64,000 bases of DNA from Phyto melanocephala. Taxonomy: Eukaryota; Arthropoda; Insecta; Diptera; Rhinophoridae. Made by a program: the position numbers and the translations under genes. The stretch spans positions 123,626,360 to 123,690,359 of the forward strand of contig OW799236.1 of NCBI GenBank assembly GCA_941918925.1. Direction: 5' to 3'. How positions within the stretch are numbered: the first letter of the stretch is position 1; each line of letters begins with the position of its first letter. The notes beneath the pieces were generated by a model, which was not told where the DNA came from, did no database searches, and saw only the letters and a program-made list of their open reading frames with translations. Of this stretch, positions 11,561-23,144 are shown in pieces.

Positions 11561-13312
11561 ATATTCACAAGAAAATTATTTAAAAATATTAATGCTTTGT
11601 TCCATATTTAAACGATAGTTAATATTGTATATATATGTATTTCATTTTGAAATTATGACGCCCACTGTATCTATTCGTTGAAATTATGAAAATATTTTAA
11701 TGCGGACTCAGTGTGCATGCAAAGAAGGAGTTAAAATTCTACCATTACATATGAAACATGAATGATTAATTTAAATAAAAATATTATAAAAATAATTATA
11801 TTTTGTACAACATGATTATGTTATGAGACAAGTAGAAAACAAGGTTTTCTATTGTCATTGAATCGCACGGTACTGTACATGATAACATAGATTTTATTGT
11901 AGTCAAAACAGTAACAAATGCTAAAAATAACATAAATATTCCTTTAAGTACAAATTCTTTGAAGGAGTTCAAGTTTCAACACAAACACCATTTGAAATTG
12001 TTTTTATTTATACAATGGCTCTGCATTAACTTGGGGCGGCCTGCATAAGCAATAAAAGAACTCAAAGTTTTCTATTCGTTCAATTGTTTCCATTTATAGT
12101 GAACACTGCTTTTTTGTTTTGTTTTCGTTTGTTCAGTACACTATAACATTAATTCATGTTAATATTAATAACGTGTTTTATTGGAAAATTCACACACACA
12201 CACACATACACGCATACATATACATAAAAAAAAGTTATCCTAAAAAAATGCTATTTTACCAAACAAACACATTTATGCTTAAGGATAAAATTTTTGATAT
12301 ACATATACGCAGCGACAACAACATTAAAACACAGCACGAGTGTTTATTGTTGTGGTATTTGTATTTTTACCCTTAGAAATTTCATTAAAATCATCAAGAT
12401 TTTTTTTTTTGTTGTATCTCTTTCTTTCTTAAGCTTGATTTGTACGTTTGATTTGACATTCGATACACGAACTCACTTGATAACTTTTTTTTTTTCTCGT
12501 ACGCACACGCGATTAAGGAATTGTATTTCAAGGTGATATCTGTAGCATAGAAATGCAAATTCAATTATCAACTTAAGTTGGCAAAATTCCCTTAAGGAAA
12601 CTTCATACATATTTCTACTACGCCTTGTGTGAATCCGATGATTATTTGTCGGTGTCTATTGCGAAAAAGTCAATAATAGTTACAATAAATAAAAAAAAAA
12701 AAACGCAATAGTAGACATCGTGTTTATTATATAAAAAATATTATAGATTTGTGAATAGAGTTAAAGACCAATAGTTTCTAAAGTTTTAAGGTTAAACGAA
12801 TTAGAGAAATATTATTCTTATCAATGTATTAGCTATTAGAGGTTAAAATACAAGAGTTTTATTTAATATTTTTATTAAACAAATAAGGCCTTTGGATATT
12901 TTACTACTATTTGTTTTGGAATCAAAATTCTGTACCAACTTCTTCATCACTGATTCATTTTTATAGGTAATATTTTTGCTGGTTCAGTTCAGTTTTCCTT
13001 CTAAAACACTGTTTTAATTACATTTGAGTGTGTGCGTGTGTATGTCTTTTTTTTTCTACTATCACTTTACTCTCACTATCAGAGTCCAAATTAAATTTTT
13101 TTCCTCTCATGCAAAAGCATAAAATTTACTTATTTTATTTATTTATGTTTATTTGTCTTCCAATACATCAAGGTAAAAAACCTTATAATTAAAGTAATGG
13201 ATTTTTAAAGTGAACAAATACAATTTAATTTAATTTTATTTTATTAAAAAAGGAAAACAAAAAGTAAAAATAATAAATTAAAAATGTTCATATGATTGTT
13301 AACAAGTGACAG
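11561..13312. other. Noncoding AT-rich stretch with a CA microsatellite
   Basis: No supported gene. A (CA)n run lies at about 12191-12206, followed by CATACA repeats. A weak imperfect stem (TGTCTATTGCG near 12653 against CGCAATAGTAGACA near 12703) is present. The ORFs at 12119-12376 and 12294-12536 are built from these simple repeats. Confidence 0.5.
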
Positions 13313-14194
13313 CAATATATTCGGCTGTGCCGAATTTTTTATACCCACCACCAGTTTTGTGTACTTTTATAGCACAAAATTCATTATTTTTTTATTAACT
13401 AAAATCGCTATGGAATAATATCTTTATACTTAAATATGTGTCACTTTCTTTGTATAACTGCGATATGCTAGTAAAATGTTTTCGTAAATTTAGTCTTTCA
13501 ATAAAAGTGGGCGTTAAAGTAGGCGTGTCAATATAGTTTCTGCTAATAAATACAACTTACATATTTCAATATAGAGTCCTTTATTCTTCCAAAAACTTTG
13601 TCCATGGAGAAATAATATGAATTTAAGATAAAGCGTTGTATGGGAGGTAGGCGTTAAAGTGGGCGTGTCACTTAAATTTTGTGGCACAACAATTACATTG
13701 ATTGATATCTGTAGCAAATTTCATAAACATACCTCTAAATTTGTCGGTTTTATGAGCTTTTTAATTTCATTAACAATAGATTACGTGAAAAGTGGGCGTT
13801 ATAGTAGGCGTGTCGAAGTAGTTTTGGCTAATAAATTTAACTTAGATATTTTAATATAGAGTCCTTTATTCTTCCAAAATCTTTATTCATAGAGAAATTA
13901 TATGAATTTGAGTTTAAGCGTTATATAGGAGGTGGGCGTACAAAGCCTTTGACCAAAAAGCAATGTTTTAAAAATTTCAGAATACATCTAACTTTGTCAG
14001 TTTTTTACATTTTAAATTTTGAATATACCCAAAAATACACTGTGTGGTATAAATTTTTGTACATTTTGATCTATAACTTCTTTCCTAACTCATAGATTTA
14101 AGCAATTTTCATGGAAAAATATTTTTTCTCAGGATATATACATTCGAAATTCCATGTGTCTACGTTAATGCGTTTAGACACAATTGCATTTTAT
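13313..14194 (+). repeat. GGGCGTG-type dispersed repeat, short copy
   Basis: It starts with TTCGGCTGTGCCGAA followed by TATACCCACCACCA, as the large copy at 32.2 kb does. It carries units with GTGGGCGTTAAAGTAGGCG (13507) and GTGGGCGTTATAGTAGGCG (13792), a spacing of 285 bp, close to the 288-bp period of the large copy. Similarity to the large copy continues to CATTTTAT at 14187-14194 and stops abruptly, because a piggyBac-like terminus begins there. The short copy retains the uninterrupted site that is occupied by a 620-bp insertion in the large copy. Superfamily unknown. Confidence 0.7.
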
Positions 14195-15146
14195 CCCTTT
14201 CAGTCCCAAGCAATTTCAAAGTTGGCGTATTTCAATGAAATTTTCGGTATATGACAATTCATCCTAAAATAACGTAAAACTGTATTTTTTTTGTTCATAC
14301 AAAGCTCATGTCCTTAGAAACAGGACCTACACATATGTGTAGCTTGGGATTTCACTTGCACAAAATATAAACTTTTTTCAATGGAGAAAAACATAAACGT
14401 TTTATTTCATATTAAAAAAAAATTAATAATATAAATATAACACAACAAAGTATAAAAAAAACAATTCATTGATTTTTTCAAATAAGAAAGAAGAACAACG
14501 AAGACAGAGGAATTATTTGGCAAAGTCCTCACTAAGCGCAGAATTACGCTTGCACCTAATCCCAGGATTCTTTCGCCTAATGGTGTTTTAGAGCCTTGGT
14601 AGATTTCTATGGAATAGTTGGCAAAATTTCTGCTAATGGCAAGGCATTGCGATCTGACCGCATCAATTATTGGTTGAACCTTCCATAGGTAGCTCGAATT
14701 TCCGTCTTTTGGCGCTTCAGCAGTGTTAACAAAATGAAGACATTTTCTCAACAGAAACCAGCGATTTCGTGCCATCTTTGAAGAGACAATATTTTTGCCG
14801 AACTTCTGCTCCCAGTACATCCTCAAACGAGGAAATTTGATGCAACCAAAATAAAGATGAGCGCCGTACAATTTTCTGATTTCTGATGCATCTGTCTTCA
14901 ACTCAGTTCCAATTGTTTTTAAGTGGTACATATTGGTGTACTGTGCTGCTTCCTCAAAATGCTCCGAAATAAAAAATCTGTCAAAATATTTTATTGGCTC
15001 ACGAAAATTTTCACGCAGTGAACTATTAAGAGAGTCTGACCAAGTAAGGAAACGATTAAAAATTATTTCTAAATTTTTTTCTGTTTTTACAAAATCAATT
15101 CCTTACCACCAACATTATTATTGGTTCATGGAATAATAATATTATT
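14195..15146 (-). mobile_element. Partial piggyBac element
   Basis: The left limit is inferred from comparison of two repeat copies. The 13.3-kb copy follows the 32-kb copy to TTTTAT and then changes to CCCTTTCAGTCCC. A CCC(T)-starting terminus after a TTAA-like target is typical of piggyBac. The transposase fragment (see the separate entry) reads towards this end. The right side stops at a T-run where a LINE insertion begins, so the element is incomplete there. The interrupted repeat was not found to resume on the right. Confidence 0.55.
14407..15055 (-). pseudogene. piggyBac transposase, N-terminal and core fragment with internal deletion
   Basis: The minus strand reads FLTWSDSLNSSLRENF, FDRFFISEHFEEAAQYTN and YHLKTIGTELKTDASEIRKL. 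It continues with GCIKFPRLRMYWE, RNRWFLLRKCLHFVN and KVQPIIDAV. These match the DDE_Tnp_1_7 N-terminal half in the right order with almost no stops. After ANYSI, where the family normally has SIDE with the first catalytic Asp, the sequence jumps to EIYQGSKTPLGERILGLGAS and LRLVRTLPNNSSVF, a later part of the core. This means an internal deletion removed the first Asp region. After NSSVF the DN-(F/Y)-FTS motif with another Asp is also damaged. The reading frame ends in low-complexity Tyr/Ile sequence. It is catalytically dead. Confidence 0.82.
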
Positions 15147-15700
15147 GTTTTTTTTTTTTTGTAATTATTAAGCACTTTGATTTTGTGGGGTTAAGACACA
15201 GACCATTTCAACTTGCCTAGTTAGAGATTCGTTCTAGATCCATATTTAATTTCTCAATGCTTCTGCTTAAATCATTAAAGTTACTACTGATATAAAGTTG
15301 TACATCATCAGCATACATATGAAAATTACAATACTTAGTTGTATTGGTAAGTCGTTAAAATATATGGTAAAAAACAAAGGACCTAATACTGACCCCATCG
15401 GCAAGCCTTTTTTGACGGGCAAAAATTTGTAAGTTTCGTTGTTAGCAAATACGGATTGATTACGACCTGATAAATACGACGATATCAATTTTGTTACAGA
15501 AGTTGAGAAACTACACATTTTTAAAGAAGAACATCATGATTTACCATATCAAACGCGTTGGAATAATCGAGAAGAACAAGAAAGAAAATATCGCCCACAT
15601 CAATACGTCTGCGCAGCTCTTCAAAAACATTTATTAAAGCAGTAATACAGCTGTGGCTCGGTCGAAAATCGGATTGTCTGCTTGTAACACTCTTGTTTTC
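15147..15700 (-). pseudogene. LINE reverse-transcriptase domain ending in an internal poly(A)
   Basis: The minus strand gives SDFRPSHSCITALINVFEEL, then LLDYSNAFDMVNHDVLL, SYLSGRNQSVFAN and FLPVKKGLPMGSVLGPLFFT. After a frameshift it reads HMYADDVQLYIS, with the YADD active site at 15304-15320, and then LCLNPTKSKCLII. These are RT fingers, palm and start of thumb of a jockey/CR1-like LINE. Immediately after SKCLII the minus strand runs into about a dozen A (plus-strand T-run at 15147-15160). The thumb, the rest of the C-terminus and a true 3' UTR are absent. Stops and frameshifts show inactivity. It abuts the piggyBac fragment and appears to have been inserted into it. Confidence 0.8.
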
Positions 15701-16002
15701 AAAACGTCAGTAAAAAATTATTGGGGAAAAGATTTTACAGGCAGGAATATTACGAATAAGATAAGCTATAAATCTGAGAACGATAGACAAAAAAAGGAAA
15801 CCTTATTTGAATTTAGCACGTCAAAGTCTTTCTAGTTCACATATTTTAATGAGTATTTGGTAACGTACGTTTAAAAAAATATTCTTAATTTTAAATAATT
15901 AAAAAAAAAACTTTGAGGTCGATATTGTTAGCTTTTTGTTATTAATATTAGTATGTACTGCTGTCGACCCATTCGGCCGTAATCTAGTTGCAAATGATTT
16001 AT

Positions 16003-16048
16003 TATTTAAAATTGTTATTATTATTTAAAATTGTTATTATTATTTAAA

Positions 16049-16097
<49 letters not shown>
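16003..16097. repeat. (ATT)n microsatellite with a preceding 19-bp repeat
   Basis: A TTTAAAATTGTTATTATTA motif is repeated about three times and passes into an uninterrupted (ATT)n tract at about 16050-16097. It sits downstream of the LINE fragment and may have grown from a T-rich tail. Confidence 0.85.
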
Positions 16098-16099
<2 letters not shown>

Positions 16100-16284
16100 A
16101 TATTTATTTTTTATCTAACTCTTTCGAATTTTATTTCTTTCCTAAAGTAAATCCTTGCACATAAAGCATTGTTTTTGCAAAAACAATTTGTATCCACACA
16201 TTTTATAGCCCAAATAAACAAGCGCATTAAACGTCAAGCGTTGCAATTTTGCATGTACTTTTTTATTGTATAGGTTTGACTCTT

Positions 16285-16799
16285 CCCTGTAGGAAATGTC
16301 ACTAGTGAATCAGTACTGATTCACTATTGACACTGTCACCAGTACTACTGACTTATTATACCCCCACAATGATTTTTTACTATAGACATTTTACATGTGC
16401 GTGTCATTGGAAATCTACTACTGACACTGGTACTACTGAGTAGGTAGTTCTTTTGGGACCATATGTAGACATTGTCACCAAAGATTCAATAGTGCATTTA
16501 AGTAATTCTAGTCTACACTTTTGATACTTTTCTGAAATAGACGTCGTTAATGAAACTTTTGTTAAAATATGATGTTTTATTTAAAAAAAATAAGGAATTC
16601 ATTAAATATAAAATATTAAAGGTAAACTAGGTACATTTCATTTAATTAGAACTCTTATTTATTGTGTATACATTTTTTTTCTTATCAAAGAAAATGAAAA
16701 AAAATATAGACACTTTGTTGACAATGTCGCCAATGAGTCACCACAATAGTCGACAAAACTGGTGACTTGGAGACACTTGCCCCCAGGTTTCCTTCAGGG
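16285..16799. mobile_element. Candidate MITE with short terminal inverted repeats
   Basis: The left end CCCTGTAGGAAAT (16285-16297) is the near-inverse of the right end GTTTCCTTCAGGG (16787-16799). Internally both sides are rich in GTCACCAGT, GACACT and AGTACT motifs, as in transposase-binding subterminal arrays. The 8-bp flanks are not a clean duplication. No ORF is present. The superfamily is open. Confidence 0.4.
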
Positions 16800-17889
16800 T
16801 TACTTTGTTTATTTTTTATTTTGTTACAAACATACATACGTTTTGCGCATGTATTAGTGGCAATATTAATTGCTTATAACTTCTAATTGACTAAACCAAG
16901 TTTTATTGCGCACATCTGCAAAAAGATTCCTGTAATTTTTTTTTATTGAAATAAGTTCTTTAATATGATCGTAAACTGCGTTATAAAACATCAATTTGCC
17001 TATAAATATATAAGAGAGTGTTTTTTTTCAGTATACCTCTTTTTATCATGAATATTAATGTGTTCCAAGAAAATTATCAAGAATATTTTTGTTTCTAAAA
17101 AAATGTTGAAACAAATCAAGGGAAATTTTTAACTTTATATACTTATTACGGACTATAAAATTAAAAAAAAGGTTTATGTTACATTATTTACAGGTAACTT
17201 TTTCTTATATTTGAAAAATGTTTAACTATTTTTGCATATTTAAATGTTTGACATATTAAGTGATATAAAATGTCTACCCTTTTCACTACAACCAGCCAGC
17301 ACTCGTGGTGGTGTGCAAAACTTTTAAAAATATTTTTTTTTTTAATTTTTATAACATGGTTCTAGGAAATATTTAATTATTTCTATTAAATAATTTTTGA
17401 AATCATTTCGGTACTAAATATTTCGCAAAGTAACTGTTCTATTTAAGTTCAAAGAAGTCGGTGTTAATCTGCACGTACACATCTTTGTTGTAATTTTTTT
17501 TCTGTCTGTTATGCTTAAAAGGTCATATACAATTGTCTACCCTCTTCATTAAAATAGGTATGAAATATAAAAAAAGCATAATACGAATACGTACATCACA
17601 TACAGATAAATTAATATAAATGCTGTCATTTAAACCGTTGATATGTTCGTTAGTACTATTTTCATTCCGTTGTAAAGACACATTTTGAAAAGGCATTTGT
17701 GTGTATGTAAATCTCAGCTCGACCTTTAATTCTATTTATCAAAGTTTGGCAAAAATTATTAATATTTTATAATATATGATTTTCTAAAAGAAAACAATAA
17801 GTAATTAAATAATCTTAAACACTTAAATGAAATTTTTGTAGAGGATGATTTGTTTGGTTATTTGAAGCTTAAGTGTAAATTTTTTCAGT
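16800..17889. other. Noncoding AT-rich spacer
   Basis: No gene, terminal repeat or RNA motif was recognised. Confidence 0.5.
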
Positions 17890-18402
17890 GTAAAAATTCG
17901 TGACCTGTCGCAATGTCAAAATGCTTGCCATTTCACTATGATTAGACTAGTAAATGAAGAACACTTGCGATCAAGATAAGGCTTGCCAGATCGCTTAGAG
18001 GGAAAAGGATTATAATTCCTTTACACCGTCTTCTTGTATCTGAATGGCACTTCTTTATACACGCGGCGCGTCTTTGGAATATTCTTCACCAAACTCAACA
18101 ACTCAATAGCAACGCAAATAGCTTTAAACATTTTTTATTTGATTTTTTTTTTGCACAACAGTAAATTGTTATTAATTGTAATGTATTTGTTATAGTATAA
18201 TATATATATTTTTTTATATATTTTTTTTTATAGTTAATAATATAATAATAATAATATAATATAGCTAAGTGTATGTAATTGTATTAATGTGTAATCCCTA
18301 AATTTAATTTATAAAAACTACTTTCCTATACTATAAATATAAGATTAAATCTTGTTGTATAGGAATTGACAAATAAAATAAATAAATAAATAAATAAATA
18401 AA
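17890..18402 (+). pseudogene. LINE 3' end with (AAAT)n tail
   Basis: Near 17998-18125 the frames give GKRIIIPLHRLLVSEWHFFI, HAARLWNILHQ and QLNSNANSFK. This is the C-terminal motif (A-R-L/I-W-N-x-L) found at the end of many insect LINE ORF2 proteins. An AT-rich 3' UTR follows, and the element ends in (AAAT)n at about 18369-18402. Everything upstream of the C-terminus is lost, so it is a heavily 5'-truncated insertion. Confidence 0.7.
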
Positions 18403-19110
18403 GTTTTGCTGTGTGAGACAGGTGTCTTTTAAAAAAAATTGTCTTCAGCTTACTTCTGGATCAATGAGTAAATCAATAAGCTGAATATATACAATAAGTA
18501 TATAAATCAGCCAAAGTAAGTTACAGAGCTACCAATACACACTAAAAGCAGCAGCTACAAGAACGATGAAAATCACAGCACGACAGTCAGTAGAGCAAGG
18601 TACCGTAGGATCATTACCAATTTTCTTTTGCCCCAAATTAAAGATTAAAATAGTAGTAATGTTCTTTCATATTCCCCCAACATACATAGATAATATTTAA
18701 AATATTTTGATGGCTTTAGATAAGCCCGTCTAGTAAAAAAAAAAACTAGTCAATAAATTGATAGTTTTTTTTTCTTTACTCTTAAATATATTTTTTTCTA
18801 TAGGAAGTAAGATACACATGTAAGAAAACTTTTTTATGATGTTTCGATTTCAAATTCCGGTGAAAAAAATTTTGGCGATTTTTTTCAAAGTTACATATTT
18901 GGCGAATTTGGCTCCACGCTCACTCACTCCAAATTTCACCAGGGAGTCGTGCAACTTTAAAGCCAATCAGATACACTTGAACTAAAAATCTTCAAAATTT
19001 ATTTTCACTGGTTCCCCAGTTGCCAAATTATTTCCAACAAAAAAATTTCCTAAACACTACGTACCTCCAAATATTCATATCAAAGCGAGAAACTAATTTA
19101 TCAAGAAATT
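18403..19110. other. Noncoding spacer
   Basis: Nothing recognisable apart from a possible decayed 5'/3' flank of the neighbouring mariner-like relic. Confidence 0.45.
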
Positions 19111-19115
19111 TGTAT

Positions 19116-19720
19116 TCAGTCGTTAAATATAAATAAAGTAGTTTTTACAAATCCAAAATTAATTGATTTGTTGAAATAAATAAAAGAGTGTTTATGTAAA
19201 TAAAAAAAAAGTAAAAGTAAATGTAACGTAATTGAGATAAAGTTAATCACAACGTGTTCACGGCTTTTAGTAAAAATACGACTAAATAAAGGGTCCGCCA
19301 AATAACTTTTTTTGAAAATGCTATAACAAAGTGTAGCTTCGGCTGTGTGGCACGTAGCGGCATCGTGTTGAAACCAAATGTTGCCAATATCTTCCTCCTC
19401 AATTTTTGTGAACAAAAATTCGTTCAACATGGCCCGAAACGGTCACTATTGACTACGGCCACTCCTTGCTCATTTTCGAAGAACAATCACCCAATTATGC
19501 CTCTGGACCAAAATCTGCACCGAACAGTGACTCGTTTTGGTTGTATCGGCTTTTCAATGTATGCGTGCGAGTTTTCTGTGCCCCAAATGCGACAATTTTG
19601 CTTGTTTACACATACCCGCCGAGATCAAAATGAGCTGCATCTGAAAAGATGATTTTTTTTGGCAAAATAGGCATCTTCTGTAATTCGATCGCAGGCCCAC
19701 TTAGCGAGGCGTATACACAA
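19116..19720 (-). pseudogene. Mariner-like transposase relic (FQxDxATCHTA group)
   Basis: The minus strand reads RVCVNKQNCRIWGTENSHAY, EKPIQPKRVTVRCRFWSRGI and FFENEQGVAVVNSDRFRAML. It then reads NEFLFTKIEEEDIGNIWFQH and DAATCHTAEATL. This is the catalytic core of a Tc1/mariner-like DDE transposase group whose intact motifs are G-Y-V-N-K-Q-N-C-R-I-W-G, V-W-C-G-F-W and F-Q-Q-D-G-A-T-C-H-T-A. The part upstream of G-Y-V-N-K is damaged (RCSSF-SRR), and the part beyond HTAEATL drifts into noise. Stops and frameshifts make it inactive. No terminal repeats were identified. Confidence 0.8.
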
Positions 19721-22700
19721 CCAAATTCGTTCAGCGGAACGATAAAACTAATTATCTGTCAAATTGCATTAGAATTAAGGTTTTGTATGCTTTACAATAT
19801 TATGCAAAATTCTCTAAAAATTGCAACAACACACTTCGATGTTTCTTTAATTTGTGTAGCGTGTACGTCACAACATTTTTGTCCTCAAATATTACGCAAC
19901 AAATAAGTGAGAAAAAAAATATGTTTTATAGCATTCGAAAGTACACTTAAAGGCTAAAAATTTGTACGTTTTAATATAAAAAAATACAAATTTTTTTGCG
20001 TTCGAGTAAAATTTTCGCAAAGATGCTTTGCCCATATAAAAAAAAATATATTTTTAGAAAATATAATAAAATTATCTGGTCCAGAGTAAATATTTCACAA
20101 AAAAAAAAGATAAAATTAAGATCTTTAGATTTTAGTCATTAATTAATAATATTTTTGTTTTGTAATAAGTATTAATGTTTTGTAATTAATACACACCAAT
20201 ATTTTTAATTAAGCTTTGTATTTAAAAAAAAATATTTTTATATTCCACATCATGTTTAAATTTATAATTTGTAAGTCTTATTTATAGTTTCTAAAATAAT
20301 TCATTAAATTTCATTTATTGCTTATAATGCCAATTTAAAAAAAAAATTTTGCAGAGAGTTCATTGAAACGAAGTGTTAACAGTAGTTAGTTAATTCGCTT
20401 CATCTTGAGTGTTGACAAAACTCTACAAATCGAAAGATCTATAATTGTCTTAGTCCCTTTAACATCCAACTAAAAAAGGGCTGGAAAAAAATTAACAAGT
20501 GCTAAGCCAACTTTCCTATCAAACACATTTTAATTGAATATCTTTTGCATTCCATGCAATAAATTAAAAAAAAAAAAAAAAAATCACTTTTAATATGCAT
20601 ACAATTACATGTGCATTTCTTTTTATCATTACAGTTTACATATACAAGTGCACTTAATGTGCCCTTAACTTTTGTGTCATTTTAAATCACAAACTTTTAG
20701 CAATAACAACCAATGACTAATATCATAAATTTTTGGGCCCTTTTATTATATTCCTTCCGTCAAGTTAGTCCTGAGCAATAACAGAAAAAAAGTGCATACG
20801 AAAGAATGAAAGTAAATAACTTAAACGTCTTCTTTCGTCTTATTAAGAGCGCTTTTTTTTGTAATACAAGTATGTGTCATGACATGTTCAACCATACACA
20901 CACATACACATACAAACAGAGAGTAAAACAACCGTTGTAGATATGGAAAAAATTAAAATAAGTTTAGTTTATAACACAAGCATTTGTACGTACATTTATG
21001 GGAATGACTGGCTGACAGACATACAGACAGACAGACAGACATTAGAGCACAAGGATGTTGTCGTATGTAAATGTCTAATTTTCTTACAACTCGACAGTTA
21101 TGTTATGTGCTTGACTATGTAGAATATTGTGTTGTTGTTCTTCACATACAAATGCACACATACATACATTTACATATATACGAGAATGTATAAGTGGATA
21201 AATGCATGTTGTTTTTAAGAAATTTGCATAAAGTTCTCGCAGCAGTTATATTTGAATGCACACATACAAATTACAATGAGATATTATAATAAAAAGGAAA
21301 AATGCATTTATTCAAGGGTTACTATTAGTGTTTTGAGAATTTTTCGATTATTCAAAACAAAAACAAAAAACATTACATTATATACGGCCTTAAGCATAAT
21401 AACAAACCGTGTGCAAACTAACGAGCTGCTAACTTTTTAATGGCGTAATTTCCATAAGGGAATGATAGATACTTGTTAATTAGCATACAGTTTGTGATTA
21501 TGCATAACTCCAGTTATGTATAGTCTGTATAATGTTGAAGCTAAAATCAAAGTTGTTGATACTCTTAACTTCTGCCCTATATAAATTAGAGTCTATGGTC
21601 AGTCGTTTTACCCAAAATTACTACTGCATAACCATTTAAACAAGAAGGACAATAGCGAACATTGTTGTCGTTGGCAAAAAAGAAAATGAAACTCGTTACT
21701 AATTATAAAACCACAAGTGCACAATAACGCTCAAGGTTTTTTTTATTAGCCAGCTACTAAATAAGTCTGTGGTTTTCATGGGCAACCGCGTATGTTCATT
21801 TTATAGGACTTTGCCATATTGCTTGGTTTTAAATGGCCTTTACTTGGTTTTAAAAATTTCTCAAATAAGATGGATCTATTCCGATTATTTTAAAGGCAAA
21901 ACAACGTAACTTCTATATATATTTAAAAATCTGTCAGCAGTAACACAGTTTTGTAGCTCTTCTGAAAAATTTGATTTTAAGACATACGTGGTTGCCCTTG
22001 AAAATCACAGAAGTGGCATCGCACTCCTAATATCGCCGTAGAGAAATAAATATAACTAGGCAGCAGATTGACATAATAGGATGATACCATCTGCTGGAAA
22101 AACTTAAGATGATGCTTACTAACTGGTTAAGCTTAATCAACCTTAAAAATGTAAGAACAACTTATAAATGTCATGTCCTTCGAGTATTTTTTTTTGCAAA
22201 TCTCATAAAATGTATGAACTTAAACAATACTCTTGCTTTCTGACTTTCAGTCTATATAAATATTTAGTTCTCCATTTGAAAAAGAATTCACTTTTTCGGT
22301 TTTCTTCTATTTCATTGCTCAAACCGAAAGGCATTCACAGTGATATAGAAGTGGTAGTCTCTCCTGTATTGTTAATGCAGCTGTAAGAATTATTACCTTA
22401 ACATCAAGAAGTATTTCCTCAAGTATAACCCTTATTGGTAATCAATCTATTGTAACGATCAGAAGGATTAGTAGTAGTGGTAGATTACTAAAGGTGAGCT
22501 GTGTAACCACTTTCTTGAAAAAAACTTGAAGACAGGTAGTATGGACTGGATACGTGTGGAGTGGACCAGCTACTTACGAACCATGATTATAAGGACGTCT
22601 CTGGGTTTCTGACGGCATTGACGGGCCCTCTCATACTTCTTTCGAGTGACCTTCGTAGCGCCTGTCTAGATATGGATAAGGTGAAATCGCTTTTCCAACT

Positions 22701-22743
22701 TTGCGAAAGTACTATTCTATCTGCTAAGAATGCTAGCCAAATA
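19721..22743. other. Noncoding region, partly GC-richer near 22.5 kb
   Basis: Mostly AT-rich with CATA/CAGA simple repeats (near 20895 and 21020). From about 22440 the composition is less AT-rich, and an ORF at 22561-22764 has no motif I recognise; a decayed transposon is possible. No gene is supported. Confidence 0.4.
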
Positions 22744-23144
22744 CATATATGTGACCTTCTCTGAGAAAATGGACCTAGTGTGTCGAAAAACGGGTTTGGA
22801 ATTAAGAGTGGATTCTAGTTCCTAAAAGGGTGTAGAATAAGATGAAATGAGTTAGATTTCTGATAAAAATTTATTTACCCCATAAAAACGTTGTTGCGTC
22901 GGTCACTGATTGCGACTTAAGAATTAAGTATCGAGATCACAGAGCAGCAACAATAGCAAAGGCATTGTCACACTAATAGCGAAAAAAATACGTTACCACA
23001 TAGGCATGACGTCACCAAAGTCGGCACCCAATCATAACCATCTATACCAAATCGCATCTCCTAACTGAAGGGTTTAAATGGGTGTTTCTCAAAACTTCAT
23101 TTTCACACACTAGGTCCCTTTTCTCGGAGGAGGTCACATATATG
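22744..23144. repeat. Inverted repeat pair, about 45-bp arms
   Basis: CATATATGTGACCTTCTCTG and the following 26 nt (22744-22789) are inversely repeated at 23100-23144 with a handful of mismatches; both arms contain GACCTAGTGTGT. The arms enclose about 310 bp without an ORF. This could be a foldback or MITE core, or two copies of one repeat in opposite orientation. Outer limits are not defined. Confidence 0.6.

Noticed and set aside
22561..22764. Plus-strand ORF of 67 codons that might be a LINE C-terminal region
   Set aside because: A faint GFLT-like string occurs, but the CxxC/HxxC pattern is absent, so the assignment would be guesswork.
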